Positions 1 to 7,672 of a DNA stretch of 23,604 nt are shown here, one piece after another. The DNA is from a virus. Every line of letters begins with the position of its first letter. Position 1 is the stretch's first letter. The stretch lies in the IMG/VR virus record IMGVR_UViG_3300034375_001279, positions 1-23,604 of that record. One strand, 5' to 3'. A program made the position numbers and the translations under genes. The notes beneath the pieces are model-generated. The model worked only from the letters and a program-made list of their open reading frames with translations. It searched no databases and was not told the origin of the DNA.

Positions 1-100
1 CTGTTTCAGCAGGTAAAGTAAGAGTATTAGTTCCTGCTACAGCAGGTGCTGAGATTGTTATTTCACCACTCGTATCACCAGTTAATTTTATACTTGCCAT
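1..100 (-). CDS. Tail fibre or fibre-associated protein, N-terminal fragment (runs off the left edge)
   Basis: Only the first 33 codons are in the window. The protein begins MASIKLTGDTSGEITIS and continues into PAVAGTNTLTLP. This opening is common at the N terminus of marine phage tail fibre or tail-spike-like proteins, where a short beta-rich leader precedes variable receptor-binding modules. That family memory is my only basis for the role. The start is ATG at 98-100, and it shares one base with the TAA stop of the gene before it (TAATG), so translation is probably coupled. The gene is the fifth fibre-type gene after the gp17 equivalent. The body of the protein lies outside the window, so its function is unproven. 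Confidence 0.6.
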   Translation of the reverse strand, partial: MASIKLTGDTSGEITISAPAVAGTNTLTLPAET

Positions 101-279
101 TAGTCTGCTTCCTGTATTGTGTTACCCTCGGCAACCCATTCTTGAATTGCTTGGTAGTGTGTGTTTGCTGTGTCTATTGGTACAAAAACATTTTCATTGT
201 TTTGTGAATTTGTAACCATATACCCAATTAATGTTCCAAACTCGTGGTGATTAATCTTTTTTACTGTTTCTATAATCAT
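100..279 (-). CDS. Small tail-region protein, 59 aa
   Basis: A short open frame that starts MIIETVKKINHHEFGTLIGY and ends IQEWVAEGNTIQEAD. The C-terminal pattern (YQAIQEWVAEGNTI) recurs in short proteins beside tail fibre genes of many phages. Some of these are loosely called tail assembly chaperones, but I know of no proven biochemical role. The start is ATG two bases after the TAG stop of the preceding 368-residue fibre protein. The stop overlaps the next start as TAATG. Placement inside a run of fibre genes and tight coupling on both sides support a real gene that helps make or fold fibres. There are no membrane segments or cysteines. Confidence 0.7.
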   Translation of the reverse strand: MIIETVKKINHHEFGTLIGYMVTNSQNNENVFVPIDTANTHYQAIQEWVAEGNTIQEAD

Positions 280-281
280 AT

Positions 282-1388
282 CTATAATTCCGAATCTAAT
301 CTAAAAATTGCATCTGCATCATTTTTGTTTCTTAAAACTCCACCTTGTCCTGCTGTAGCACCTGATACAGTTGCTCTTACCTGTATTTTATTTAAATCTG
401 TTCCTGTACTATCTACTATTGTTAAACTTGAAGCATCAAGACTTCCTGTTCCTGTTGTTTGATAATCACCTGATGTAACTAAAGTAGGTGTGCTTCTCAA
501 CGCAACAGGCAAAGCAAGTAAACCAATAAATAAAGTAGAACTTGAAAAAAATCCATTCACCTGATTATGGTATGTGTCAGAATTATCTTCTTGATAACAA
601 TACCTCTGACATCTAGCTAGACTTGTTGCTCTATCTTCAAACTGAAATGGTGGTATGCTGTTAGCATCAAATGTTCCTATTTCCATTTGTATTCCTGTTA
701 TGTACCAATCATTAGATGTGCTGTCTGCTAGGTTTACTTGTCCTACTGCTCTGTTTGCATTAGTTGATGCTTCCCATGAAGTTGCTAGTGTTCCTGATGT
801 AAAATCACTTCCTGCACCAAGCCACCACCTAGCATGTAAAGATAGATTATTATCATTGTCTAGTGTTCCTGTTGTATCACCTGCAAAAGATAATAATTTT
901 TTTTCCCAAGTATTTGCACTATCTATTGTATATGCTTTACATATTATTCTTACATTATCAGCATCTCTTAGTTCTAATATATATGTTCCTGTTTTGTTAG
1001 ATTTAACCCAAAATGATATGGTAACTACCTCAGAATCAGATGTGCCTTTATTTAACATTTGTAAATTCTGCCCCTCAAATCTTTGCATGATAGCCATATT
1101 ATTAGTTCCTGTAGGTGAGGCATTTGCTGTCGTGCAATCTAATTTTAAACTATTAGAAAATCCTTGACCATTAGGTACATCTGTAGATTGTGATTGTGTC
1201 CATGTTCCAAGATTAGATAACCCTAATGAAAATCTGTCTAATGTAGAATATCCTGTACCTGTAATTCCTGTAACACTTGTACCTCTTTGAGCTATAGCCA
1301 TATCACCATTTATAATCAATGGAGTAGCAGTCTTTCTATCTAAAGCTACTGTGTTATCTGATACTGTACCATGTAAAGTGAGTGCCAT
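282..1388 (-). CDS. Putative receptor-binding tail fibre or carbohydrate-binding protein, 368 aa
   Basis: The protein has no enzyme motif that I can see. After a short leader (MALTLHGTVSDNTVALDRKT) comes NGDMAIAQRGTS at about residues 27-38 and GYSTLDRFSL. This combination is typical of phage tail proteins with a jelly-roll, carbohydrate-binding-like domain. The middle is rich in beta-prone, Ser/Thr/Asn segments (SFWVKSNKTGTYILEL, WYITGIQMEIG, FQFEDRATSLARCQRYCYQ). The C-terminal third looks like a distinct beta module ending in RLDSEL. A good ribosome binding site (AGGAGA) lies in the end of the preceding gene, 9 bases before ATG 1386-1388. It probably binds a surface glycan of the host, as inferred from position and composition. 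Confidence 0.7.
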   Translation of the reverse strand: MALTLHGTVSDNTVALDRKTATPLIINGDMAIAQRGTSVTGITGTGYSTLDRFSLGLSNLGTWTQSQSTDVPNGQGFSNSLKLDCTTANASPTGTNNMAIMQRFEGQNLQMLNKGTSDSEVVTISFWVKSNKTGTYILELRDADNVRIICKAYTIDSANTWEKKLLSFAGDTTGTLDNDNNLSLHARWWLGAGSDFTSGTLATSWEASTNANRAVGQVNLADSTSNDWYITGIQMEIGTFDANSIPPFQFEDRATSLARCQRYCYQEDNSDTYHNQVNGFFSSSTLFIGLLALPVALRSTPTLVTSGDYQTTGTGSLDASSLTIVDSTGTDLNKIQVRATVSGATAGQGGVLRNKNDADAIFRLDSEL

Positions 1389-1391
1389 TAA

Positions 1392-1598
1392 TTATTCTCC
1401 TATCAATGCATTTACTTCTGCATCTGTTAATCCTAAGTCTTTTAATTTTTGTCTGCCATTTGCTTTGTCTGTTTCTTTTTGAGCCAATTTATCTAACATT
1501 GCTTGTGTATCTGCAGAATCAGATGTTATTTCAGCTTGTCTAACAGTTTCTTCTTCTGATGTCATCTCAATGATTACACCATCAACACATTTTTTCAT
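1392..1598 (-). CDS. Small acidic tail-region protein, 68 aa
   Basis: A short charged protein that begins MKKCVDGVIIEMTSEEE and ends LKDLGLTDAEVNALIGE. The middle (residues 20-50) is predicted helical, rich in Ala, Glu, Lys and Gln. The pattern 'MKKCVDG..IEMT.EEE ... KL..LGLTDAE...L.GE' recurs in short genes between phage fibre genes. The function is not established as far as I know; a helper for fibre assembly or attachment is a guess from position. The start codon shares a base with the stop of the 226-residue protein before it (TAATG). The next fibre gene starts 3 bases after its own stop, and that gene's ribosome binding site lies inside this one. Confidence 0.7.
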   Translation of the reverse strand: MKKCVDGVIIEMTSEEETVRQAEITSDSADTQAMLDKLAQKETDKANGRQKLKDLGLTDAEVNALIGE

Positions 1599-2278
1599 TA
1601 GCTTTTTACTCCAAATAAAACATAAGAACTTCCTGATACCATGTCTCCATTATCAAAGAAAATTCTAAAACCTTGATTATCTTCTGCTACACTGCAACAA
1701 CCACTACCCATTGTTAATGCACTATCACCATTAACATCTATATAACCACAATGAAAAGCAATTATAGTTTTTCTGTCAGTTGCTCTTGGCTCATGTATCT
1801 CATATTTTTGAACAGCAAATTCACCTGTCCCTGTGCCTGTTGCTCCGATATGAGTAATAGAACTCATAGTATCATCATCAAAATCAATACCTACTCCACG
1901 ATAGGCTTGCATTTGATAATCTGAAACTGTTGTCATTACTGTTCCTGTATTATCATTAAATCTTAAAAGTAATCTACCAACATCTGTAACAGGTCTCATT
2001 CTTGCATATAAAACATAACTTTTATAAGTAGTTGTAATTATAGATGTACTAAATTCAACTGTTGATGTATTTGAACTTAAAGTTTCACCTGCTAATCTTA
2101 CAAAATTTCCAGTTCCTGTTAAAGATGAACCATCTCCTATAAAGGAGTTTGCAGTAAGATTCCCACTAGAATCCATAGACATTTTATTTACGCCATTAGA
2201 CTGAAAATCTATAGCACCACTTGTATCAGATTCTAGCTGTAAGCCTGAAGTTGTATCTGCATTAATCTTAACTGTCAT
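1598..2278 (-). CDS. Putative tail fibre or fibre-tip protein, 226 aa
   Basis: The protein begins MTVKINADTTSGLQLESD, followed by IDFQSNGVNKMSMDSSGN and SFIGDGSSLTG. This leader is widely shared by marine phage fibre proteins and resembles the repeated beta module in front of variable tips. The rest (residues 60-226) is Ser/Thr/Gly-rich and ends SSYVLFGVKS, without catalytic motifs. I chose ATG 2276-2278 rather than the in-frame GTG at 2293. The ATG forms the TAATG overlap with the gp17-type gene stop, the same junction type seen at seven other places here, and homologous leaders usually begin MTVKI or similar. It probably extends or tips the fibre formed by the upstream protein. That role is inference. 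Confidence 0.72.
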   Translation of the reverse strand: MTVKINADTTSGLQLESDTSGAIDFQSNGVNKMSMDSSGNLTANSFIGDGSSLTGTGNFVRLAGETLSSNTSTVEFSTSIITTTYKSYVLYARMRPVTDVGRLLLRFNDNTGTVMTTVSDYQMQAYRGVGIDFDDDTMSSITHIGATGTGTGEFAVQKYEIHEPRATDRKTIIAFHCGYIDVNGDSALTMGSGCCSVAEDNQGFRIFFDNGDMVSGSSYVLFGVKS

Positions 2279-3822
2279 TAAAGTATTACCCACCTAGCAC
2301 CTGATGGCACAGTTACAGTAACGCCACTAGCTATAGTAATTGGAGAGACTGACATGCCATTAGTGTTTGTTGTTAATGTGTAACTAGCATCTATGCTGTT
2401 ACTGTTTTCATAGATAGCACCACCTGCTGATGCTCCACCACCGATTGCACCCCATGCAGAGCCATCATAACCCTCAAAAGATGTTTCATCTGAATTAAAT
2501 CTAATATATCCAGCTGATGGTGAACCGTCTCTTTGTGCTGTTGTACCTGATGGTAACTCAGCTGACCCTGTTGTACTAGTTTTAGTAACCACACCAGTAA
2601 GGTCAGTTACTGCGTCATTCCACGCTGAACCATCATAGACTCTTAGTTTGTCTGTTGTTGTGTTGAAATACAAATCACCAGCAGTTAAGGCGTCACCGTC
2701 ATTGTCTAGTGTAGGGTCAGAAGCCTTAGCTCCTAAATATGTGTCATCAAAGTTATCTGCTGCTGCCTCAGCTGCTGCTTGAGCTGCTTGAGCTGCGGTC
2801 GCAGAAGTTGCTGCATTAGTCTCAGATGTACCAGCATTTGTAGCAGAAGTCGCTGCGTTGGTCTCTGATGTTGCAGCATTGGTCTCAGAAGTTGAAGCCG
2901 CAGACGCACTAGACGCCGCATTGGTTTCACTTGTAGAAGCTGCACTTGCTGAGCTAGCTGCTGCCGTAGCAGAGGAAGCTGCATTAGTTTCACTTGTAGC
3001 TGCATTAGTTGCAGACGTAGCTGCATTTGTTTCTGATGTACTAGCATTACTGGCTGCTGTAGAAGCTGTAGATGCAGACGAAGCTGCGTTTGTAGCTGAT
3101 GTTGAAGCATTTGATTCGGATGTTGCAGCATTAGAAGCTGAAGTTGAAGCTGCTGACGCACTGGCTGCTGCATTTGTTTCAGCAGTTTCTGCATTAGTCT
3201 CAGCTGTTTCAGCATTAGTCTCAGCAGTTTCAGCCGCTGTTTCACTAGCTGCTGCTGCGGTCGCACTAGCTGCCGCTGCTGTAGCCGAAGCTGCTGCATT
3301 GGTCTCACTAGTAGAAGCGTTGGTCGCACTGGTTGCTGCATTAGTTGCCTGTGTTGTAGCCTGAGCTACCTGAGCAGACATAGCTGTTTCTGACCAATTC
3401 TTAGTAGCTGCGTCCTGTGCGTTCACAGGGTCAGCAACGTTGGTCATACGTTTATTTTGTGCGTCCCATTGGAAATTTGTTGCTGATATTTTAACGACGT
3501 CATCTGCGTCATCAATAGCTTCTTGAGCCATAAAGAAGGCTTGGTCACTATCCGTGTCTAAATCTGATTCTGTTAGTACTGAACCTGACGCATAATCTAC
3601 GAGCTTTGTGCCCTGACTTGTGGTTCTACGGATTTCTATAGCTGTAGAGGAAGCTGGAGCTGTGGTAAATGTAATCTGTGTACCAGCACCATTCCATGTA
3701 AATGCTGTAGTTAAAACACCATCTATAGTAATAGAGACGTCTTCTTGTGCCCTATAGCTAAAAGGTACAGAATAGGTAGTTGTGCTACCGTCACCTGTGT
3801 ACCTTACAAAACTGTTTGCCAT
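2278..3822 (-). CDS. Tail fibre protein with T7 gp17-type N terminus, 514 aa
   Basis: Residues 1-145 follow the T7 gp17 tail-attachment domain: YTGDGSTTTYSVPFSY, IEIRRTTSQGTKLVDYASGS, LTESDLDTDSDQAFFMAQEA and KRMTNVADPVNAQDAAT each have a recognisable T7 counterpart. Residues about 150-355 form an Ala/Ser/Thr/Asn-rich heptad stalk, presumably a trimeric coiled coil. Two short modules follow (LYFNTTTDKLRVYDGSAW and YIRFNSDETSFEGYDGSAW), then a C-terminal beta segment ending SGARWVIL. The total length is close to T7 gp17 (553), but the T7 tip domain is not recognisable, so host binding may be left to the following fibre genes. The ribosome binding site GAGGAAA lies 5 bases before the ATG. A promoter-like motif precedes it at 3840-3862. 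Confidence 0.93.
   Translation of the reverse strand: MANSFVRYTGDGSTTTYSVPFSYRAQEDVSITIDGVLTTAFTWNGAGTQITFTTAPASSTAIEIRRTTSQGTKLVDYASGSVLTESDLDTDSDQAFFMAQEAIDDADDVVKISATNFQWDAQNKRMTNVADPVNAQDAATKNWSETAMSAQVAQATTQATNAATSATNASTSETNAAASATAAAASATAAAASETAAETAETNAETAETNAETAETNAAASASAASTSASNAATSESNASTSATNAASSASTASTAASNASTSETNAATSATNAATSETNAASSATAAASSASAASTSETNAASSASAASTSETNAATSETNAATSATNAGTSETNAATSATAAQAAQAAAEAAADNFDDTYLGAKASDPTLDNDGDALTAGDLYFNTTTDKLRVYDGSAWNDAVTDLTGVVTKTSTTGSAELPSGTTAQRDGSPSAGYIRFNSDETSFEGYDGSAWGAIGGGASAGGAIYENSNSIDASYTLTTNTNGMSVSPITIASGVTVTVPSGARWVIL
2785..3330 (-). repeat. 26 gapless heptad repeats coding for a fibre stalk
   Basis: These 546 bases inside the fibre gene encode residues 165-346 as 26 consecutive seven-residue units such as SETNAAT, SATNAAS, SASAAST and AETNAET, with no insertion or skip. 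The DNA has a 21-base period but the units vary at synonymous and non-synonymous sites, so this is a diverged coding repeat, not a fresh tandem array. The period of seven and the alanine content fit a long trimeric coiled coil between the attachment domain and the distal modules. The same stretch opens long spurious frames in other registers, which are not genes. Confidence 0.9.
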
Positions 3823-3839
3823 GTGTTTCCTCTAAAATG

Positions 3840-3862
3840 ATTCTTCTAAGACGGGAACTTTA
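3840..3862 (-). promoter_or_regulatory. Candidate phage promoter before the tail fibre gene (phi17-like position), copy A
   Basis: On the minus strand the motif reads TAAAGTTCCCGTCTTAGAAG followed by AAT. A second copy at 18513-18535 matches 20 of 23 positions. It starts on the TAA stop of the 1270-residue internal protein gene and ends about 20 bases before the fibre start. It is separate from the ribosome binding site GAGGAAA, so it is not just a translation signal. In T7 the phi17 promoter lies at this exact point of the gene order. The repeat and its position are seen. The reading as a promoter for a phage single-subunit RNA polymerase is inference; an RNA processing or replication-related signal is also possible. 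Confidence 0.55.
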
Positions 3863-6800
3863 GTAGTCCATGATATTTTGTAATATCTTTTTCCTGTCTG
3901 CTCCATACCTAGCAAAACCTTGAGCGTCAAACAATTCACCTCTAAGTATTGTTTCCTCTATCTCAGGAAAAGCTGTTGTTACTTTAGACCATGACATCTT
4001 TTCAGCACTATCAATTATCTTTAATATTTCTTTCTGTTGATAATCTTCTAACAATGTGTATTCAGGTGATGGTAAAGAATAGATGTAACTATTTTTATCC
4101 ATTATCAACTCTTCAATATACCCTCTTAAAGTTAAATCTTTTTTACCTTTGTAAGACCATTTAGTTTCACCTACTTGTTCCATCCAGTAATCATAAGCTG
4201 ATTGTCCCTTTTTGTTCTTAAGGTCTCTTAAATCTAGTTGAGTACTAGGCACTTTAGTAGATGGTCTAGTATATTTAAAATCCCTGTTTCTAAAGAAATG
4301 AGCTACTGCTGGGTTATCAAATTTAGTCCATGCAAATGGAGAAGAAACTAGATTTGCCCCTAAGAACCATCCTCTAGGTCTTTTAACTTTTTCACCAAAC
4401 ATGTTTCTCTCAGGCATAACGCCGTCAGCTCCTGTAGGGTCGAGACGTTTCATCCTGTCAACAAAGCTGGTTAATTCTTTTGCTTCATCATCCCACACTC
4501 TGTTGTTATAGCGTAAGAACCCTGATAAAGGTGTTGCTTTATATATTGCTCTAGCCATAACAGAACCAGCTGTTCTTTCAGCTGATTGCATACGCATTGC
4601 TTCATCTGATAAGAAGAAATGAGCTGTATCTAATATGTTTGTTGTATAAAACTTAGATGTTAAATTTCTAACAACAGAAGCAATTGCTGTTAATACTACT
4701 TCATTACCTTTATCTTCATAACCTTCAGGCAACACTTTAGAGTTGTGTGATTGTTGTATTTCATACCAGTCTACCATATCTGCTGCAATACCAAATGGCA
4801 TAAACATTGGGTCTAACCTGTTAAAACTAACATAACCACCATCATCTCTTCTATAAGAATATGGTTGCCACCCTGTAGCTTTAGTACGTTCTTTGTTAAC
4901 TCTGTAATCTCGGTCACCACCGCCTGTAACTTTACCTGACAAAGCTGCATAGATACCAGCTGACCATATTACGTAACCCATTTGTATGCGTCCAATAGCC
5001 TCAGCTGCTGCCTCAGGGTCAACTGCTTTAGATAGGTCAGTCATAGCTAGCCCACCTTTTCGTGGGTCAAAGTTAAGTGTACCACCATCTTTAGTTCTAA
5101 GTAGTTGTCTCATCTCTATTTGAAAACGCCCTAGAAATGGTAAATGTTGCATATTCCATCTAATTAAATTAGAAGGTGTATTAATAAAGTGCATACCTAA
5201 TACACGTAGTAGAGGGTATTCATTAGTCAGGTTCATTATACCTTTGGTAATGTTTACTGGAGCATCCCCACCTGTAATAGCATCTTTTACATTATAGTGC
5301 TGTGTATATGAACCTTCTTGTGCATAACGTAAAGGCGTGTTATATGCTTTTAAATCTTCAGGTCTTAGTTGTGCTTTCTCTTCAGGTGTAAAGTCTTCTA
5401 GCTTTTTAGCTTCACCTTTACTATCTGTATATATCTTTTCATACTCTTTAAATTTAGCTTTATATTCTTTATTTTGTTTAAAAGCATTCCATTTATTACT
5501 TACTAGTTCTGGGTGTTTAGACACAATAGTTTCATGTATGTTTGCAGCCATTCTACCTTTAAACAGCATTGATTTTAAAAACTCATCTCCAGCTCCTAAT
5601 GTTCTTAGTGGTGTTGTTACAGCATAGGTAGTTGGCTCTACTAAATACTTTTGAGCTAATGCACCTGTTCTACCTAATGGTGTTGTTATTAATTCTGCAC
5701 TAGCATTTAACCATCTTTGTAATTGTCCTTGTCTAATGTTGCTATCTACTTTTAGTTGTTGTCTATCTAGTAAAGGTCTTCCTTGTATAAATGCCATTTT
5801 TGCTCTAGACAGAGCGTGTCCTGTATATGCAAACTGCATAGCTAAAGTGTTGTAAGATTCTCTAAATACTGCTTGTGCACGGTCTCTGTCGTGTTTTACA
5901 AGGTTAGCAGCTTTAAAAGCCATAACGAATGGTTTATGTATAAACTGAGTCATCCCTGACATAATGTTTAATATATGAGTATCAGGAGAAGATAATAAGT
6001 TATTGTTTATATACTCAGCTGCTAAATCAATTTTTTTAAAGTTTTTAACATTATCTAATGCATTTATTATTTGTTTATCATCATCTAATAATGCAAGACG
6101 TTTTAAAAACTCTTCAGGGTCATCTTCTAAAAGTCTTTTCATTACAGGGTCTTGTGGGTCTGCTTTTAAATCAGCCGCTTCTAGTGCTGTTCTTGTAACT
6201 CGTCCAGCTGTTGTTGCCCTTGCGGGGTTTTCTGTAATTTCTTTTTGTTTTTTAGACAATGAACGTACTAATGTTAGGCGTTTTACACTTTCTTCTACTA
6301 GTTGTTTTCTGTCCGCAGTTGATAAATCAGGTCTGTTAAGTCTGTTACTTAACATTTGTACTTCATATAATTGACGTTGTATTAAATTACTGTGTGCGAT
6401 AACTACAGCAAACATATCTTTTTGTGATGCTAAGTCTTCACCTCTTCTTAGTACTTCTTCAGGTTCTAATCCCATTTCTTCAGCTATTTCTCTCATTTGT
6501 TTTAGTGATACTTTAGGTGATGCTAATTCTGTAGCTGTTTCTTGAATAACGCTATCTAACAAATGTGCATTTTTAGGGTCATCCATCCTGTCATAGTTAA
6601 AATCTTTATAAGGTGGTTTTCCCCTTCCTAGTGGAATTTGTCTAAGATTTTTGATAAACGTGGGATTGTCAGTGTCCATCTCTATTTTACTAAAAGATGG
6701 GTCATCCTTAGCTTTTTTAGGTTTGTTCTTATACAGCATAGGTGATTGTTTCACCTCTGTTAAGTCCTTAAATAAGGTTCTACCTGTTGTAGTGTCAACA

Positions 6801-7672
6801 CCGTAGTCATGTAAATCTTTTAATTGTTTTACAGCTGTGTTCTGCATTTGCTTGTTTGTTAGTTTAAAACTAAATGCAGATGTACCCGCACCAAAAGCTG
6901 TCCCAAATGCACCGCTGACACCAGCTGCTACCCCCATTTGTTTATAACTAAATTCGTCTTGTACACCAGTGTTAATAGCATTGACTTGTAATAAAGTGTC
7001 GTGTGTTCCACCAGCAAAAGCCGATATACCACCTTCTATCGCTGCTCCTTTCTTAGCTGCTTTACCCAGTGCTTCTTTTTCTGCTTGCTTAGCTGCTTCT
7101 TTAATTTGTTTATCAGTAATCTCTTTAGCCATCTTACCTTTAAGTTGCTCTTTTAAAGACACTTTAAATGCTTCTTTAGAAGCTACACCACCTATACCAG
7201 CACCTATTAAATTTATAGGGTCAGCTATCATTGCCCCACCAGCGTCTACTAACCACTCTCCAAATGTTCTATTAGGGTCATTCCAAAATGATGGTAAGGT
7301 TTCAAAGGTTTGCTGTAAGTATGCAAACTGTTTTAATCTATCATTGTCTTCTTCTGTAGATGTAGAAATAACATCTGCACCCATAGAAAAGGTGTTGTAG
7401 TTACCCCATGTTCTGTCTTCATAAAACTTTTCTAAGATATCAGCTGAAGAATAATCATTATACTCTTCTGTTCCTTCTCTATAGTTATAATAACTTCTAG
7501 CTGTTTCAATAAATCTTTCTGATTGTATTTCATCTAGAGCACGCTTTTCTGTCTCTGCTTTTCTTAGGTCTTCTGTTTGTAGCTTTTCTTGTCTAGCTTC
7601 TCTAGTTCTTTTTCGACGGTCATTAGCGTCTTCTTTTTGTTGTGTTTCAAAAGGGTTAATATAATCAACCAT
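3860..7672 (-). CDS. Large internal virion (ejection) protein, T7 gp16-like, 1270 aa
   Basis: Position after gp14- and gp15-like genes and before the tail fibre, and a length close to T7 gp16 (1318), identify this as the large internal core protein, ejected into the cell to help form the DNA channel across the envelope. The N terminus (1-60) is highly charged and probably helical. Hydrophobic glycine-rich stretches at about residues 145-165 (GGAMIADPINLIGAGIGG), 209-222 and 245-265 (GVAAGVSGAFGTAFGAG) could interact with membrane. I see no lytic transglycosylase motif near the N terminus where T7 gp16 has one. The rest is mostly helical and charged, with an aromatic-rich C-terminal third. The ATG overlaps the previous stop as TAATG. 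Confidence 0.85.
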   Translation of the reverse strand: MVDYINPFETQQKEDANDRRKRTREARQEKLQTEDLRKAETEKRALDEIQSERFIETARSYYNYREGTEEYNDYSSADILEKFYEDRTWGNYNTFSMGADVISTSTEEDNDRLKQFAYLQQTFETLPSFWNDPNRTFGEWLVDAGGAMIADPINLIGAGIGGVASKEAFKVSLKEQLKGKMAKEITDKQIKEAAKQAEKEALGKAAKKGAAIEGGISAFAGGTHDTLLQVNAINTGVQDEFSYKQMGVAAGVSGAFGTAFGAGTSAFSFKLTNKQMQNTAVKQLKDLHDYGVDTTTGRTLFKDLTEVKQSPMLYKNKPKKAKDDPSFSKIEMDTDNPTFIKNLRQIPLGRGKPPYKDFNYDRMDDPKNAHLLDSVIQETATELASPKVSLKQMREIAEEMGLEPEEVLRRGEDLASQKDMFAVVIAHSNLIQRQLYEVQMLSNRLNRPDLSTADRKQLVEESVKRLTLVRSLSKKQKEITENPARATTAGRVTRTALEAADLKADPQDPVMKRLLEDDPEEFLKRLALLDDDKQIINALDNVKNFKKIDLAAEYINNNLLSSPDTHILNIMSGMTQFIHKPFVMAFKAANLVKHDRDRAQAVFRESYNTLAMQFAYTGHALSRAKMAFIQGRPLLDRQQLKVDSNIRQGQLQRWLNASAELITTPLGRTGALAQKYLVEPTTYAVTTPLRTLGAGDEFLKSMLFKGRMAANIHETIVSKHPELVSNKWNAFKQNKEYKAKFKEYEKIYTDSKGEAKKLEDFTPEEKAQLRPEDLKAYNTPLRYAQEGSYTQHYNVKDAITGGDAPVNITKGIMNLTNEYPLLRVLGMHFINTPSNLIRWNMQHLPFLGRFQIEMRQLLRTKDGGTLNFDPRKGGLAMTDLSKAVDPEAAAEAIGRIQMGYVIWSAGIYAALSGKVTGGGDRDYRVNKERTKATGWQPYSYRRDDGGYVSFNRLDPMFMPFGIAADMVDWYEIQQSHNSKVLPEGYEDKGNEVVLTAIASVVRNLTSKFYTTNILDTAHFFLSDEAMRMQSAERTAGSVMARAIYKATPLSGFLRYNNRVWDDEAKELTSFVDRMKRLDPTGADGVMPERNMFGEKVKRPRGWFLGANLVSSPFAWTKFDNPAVAHFFRNRDFKYTRPSTKVPSTQLDLRDLKNKKGQSAYDYWMEQVGETKWSYKGKKDLTLRGYIEELIMDKNSYIYSLPSPEYTLLEDYQQKEILKIIDSAEKMSWSKVTTAFPEIEETILRGELFDAQGFARYGADRKKILQNIMDY

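Noticed and set aside
2785-3330. Periodic repeats as a CRISPR-like or satellite array
   Set aside because: The period is 21 bases, the units are diverged, in frame and coding; there are no unique spacers.
2733-3341. Minus-strand Leu/Gln/Arg-rich frame of about 200 codons
   Set aside because: It is a shifted reading of the same repeat-coding DNA inside the fibre gene and resembles no protein.
2858-3364. Long plus-strand frame rich in Ala, Val and Leu, opposite the fibre gene
   Set aside because: It is the antisense of the heptad repeats. The 21-base period keeps other frames free of stops. There is no ribosome site, no flanking context, and all real genes are on the other strand.
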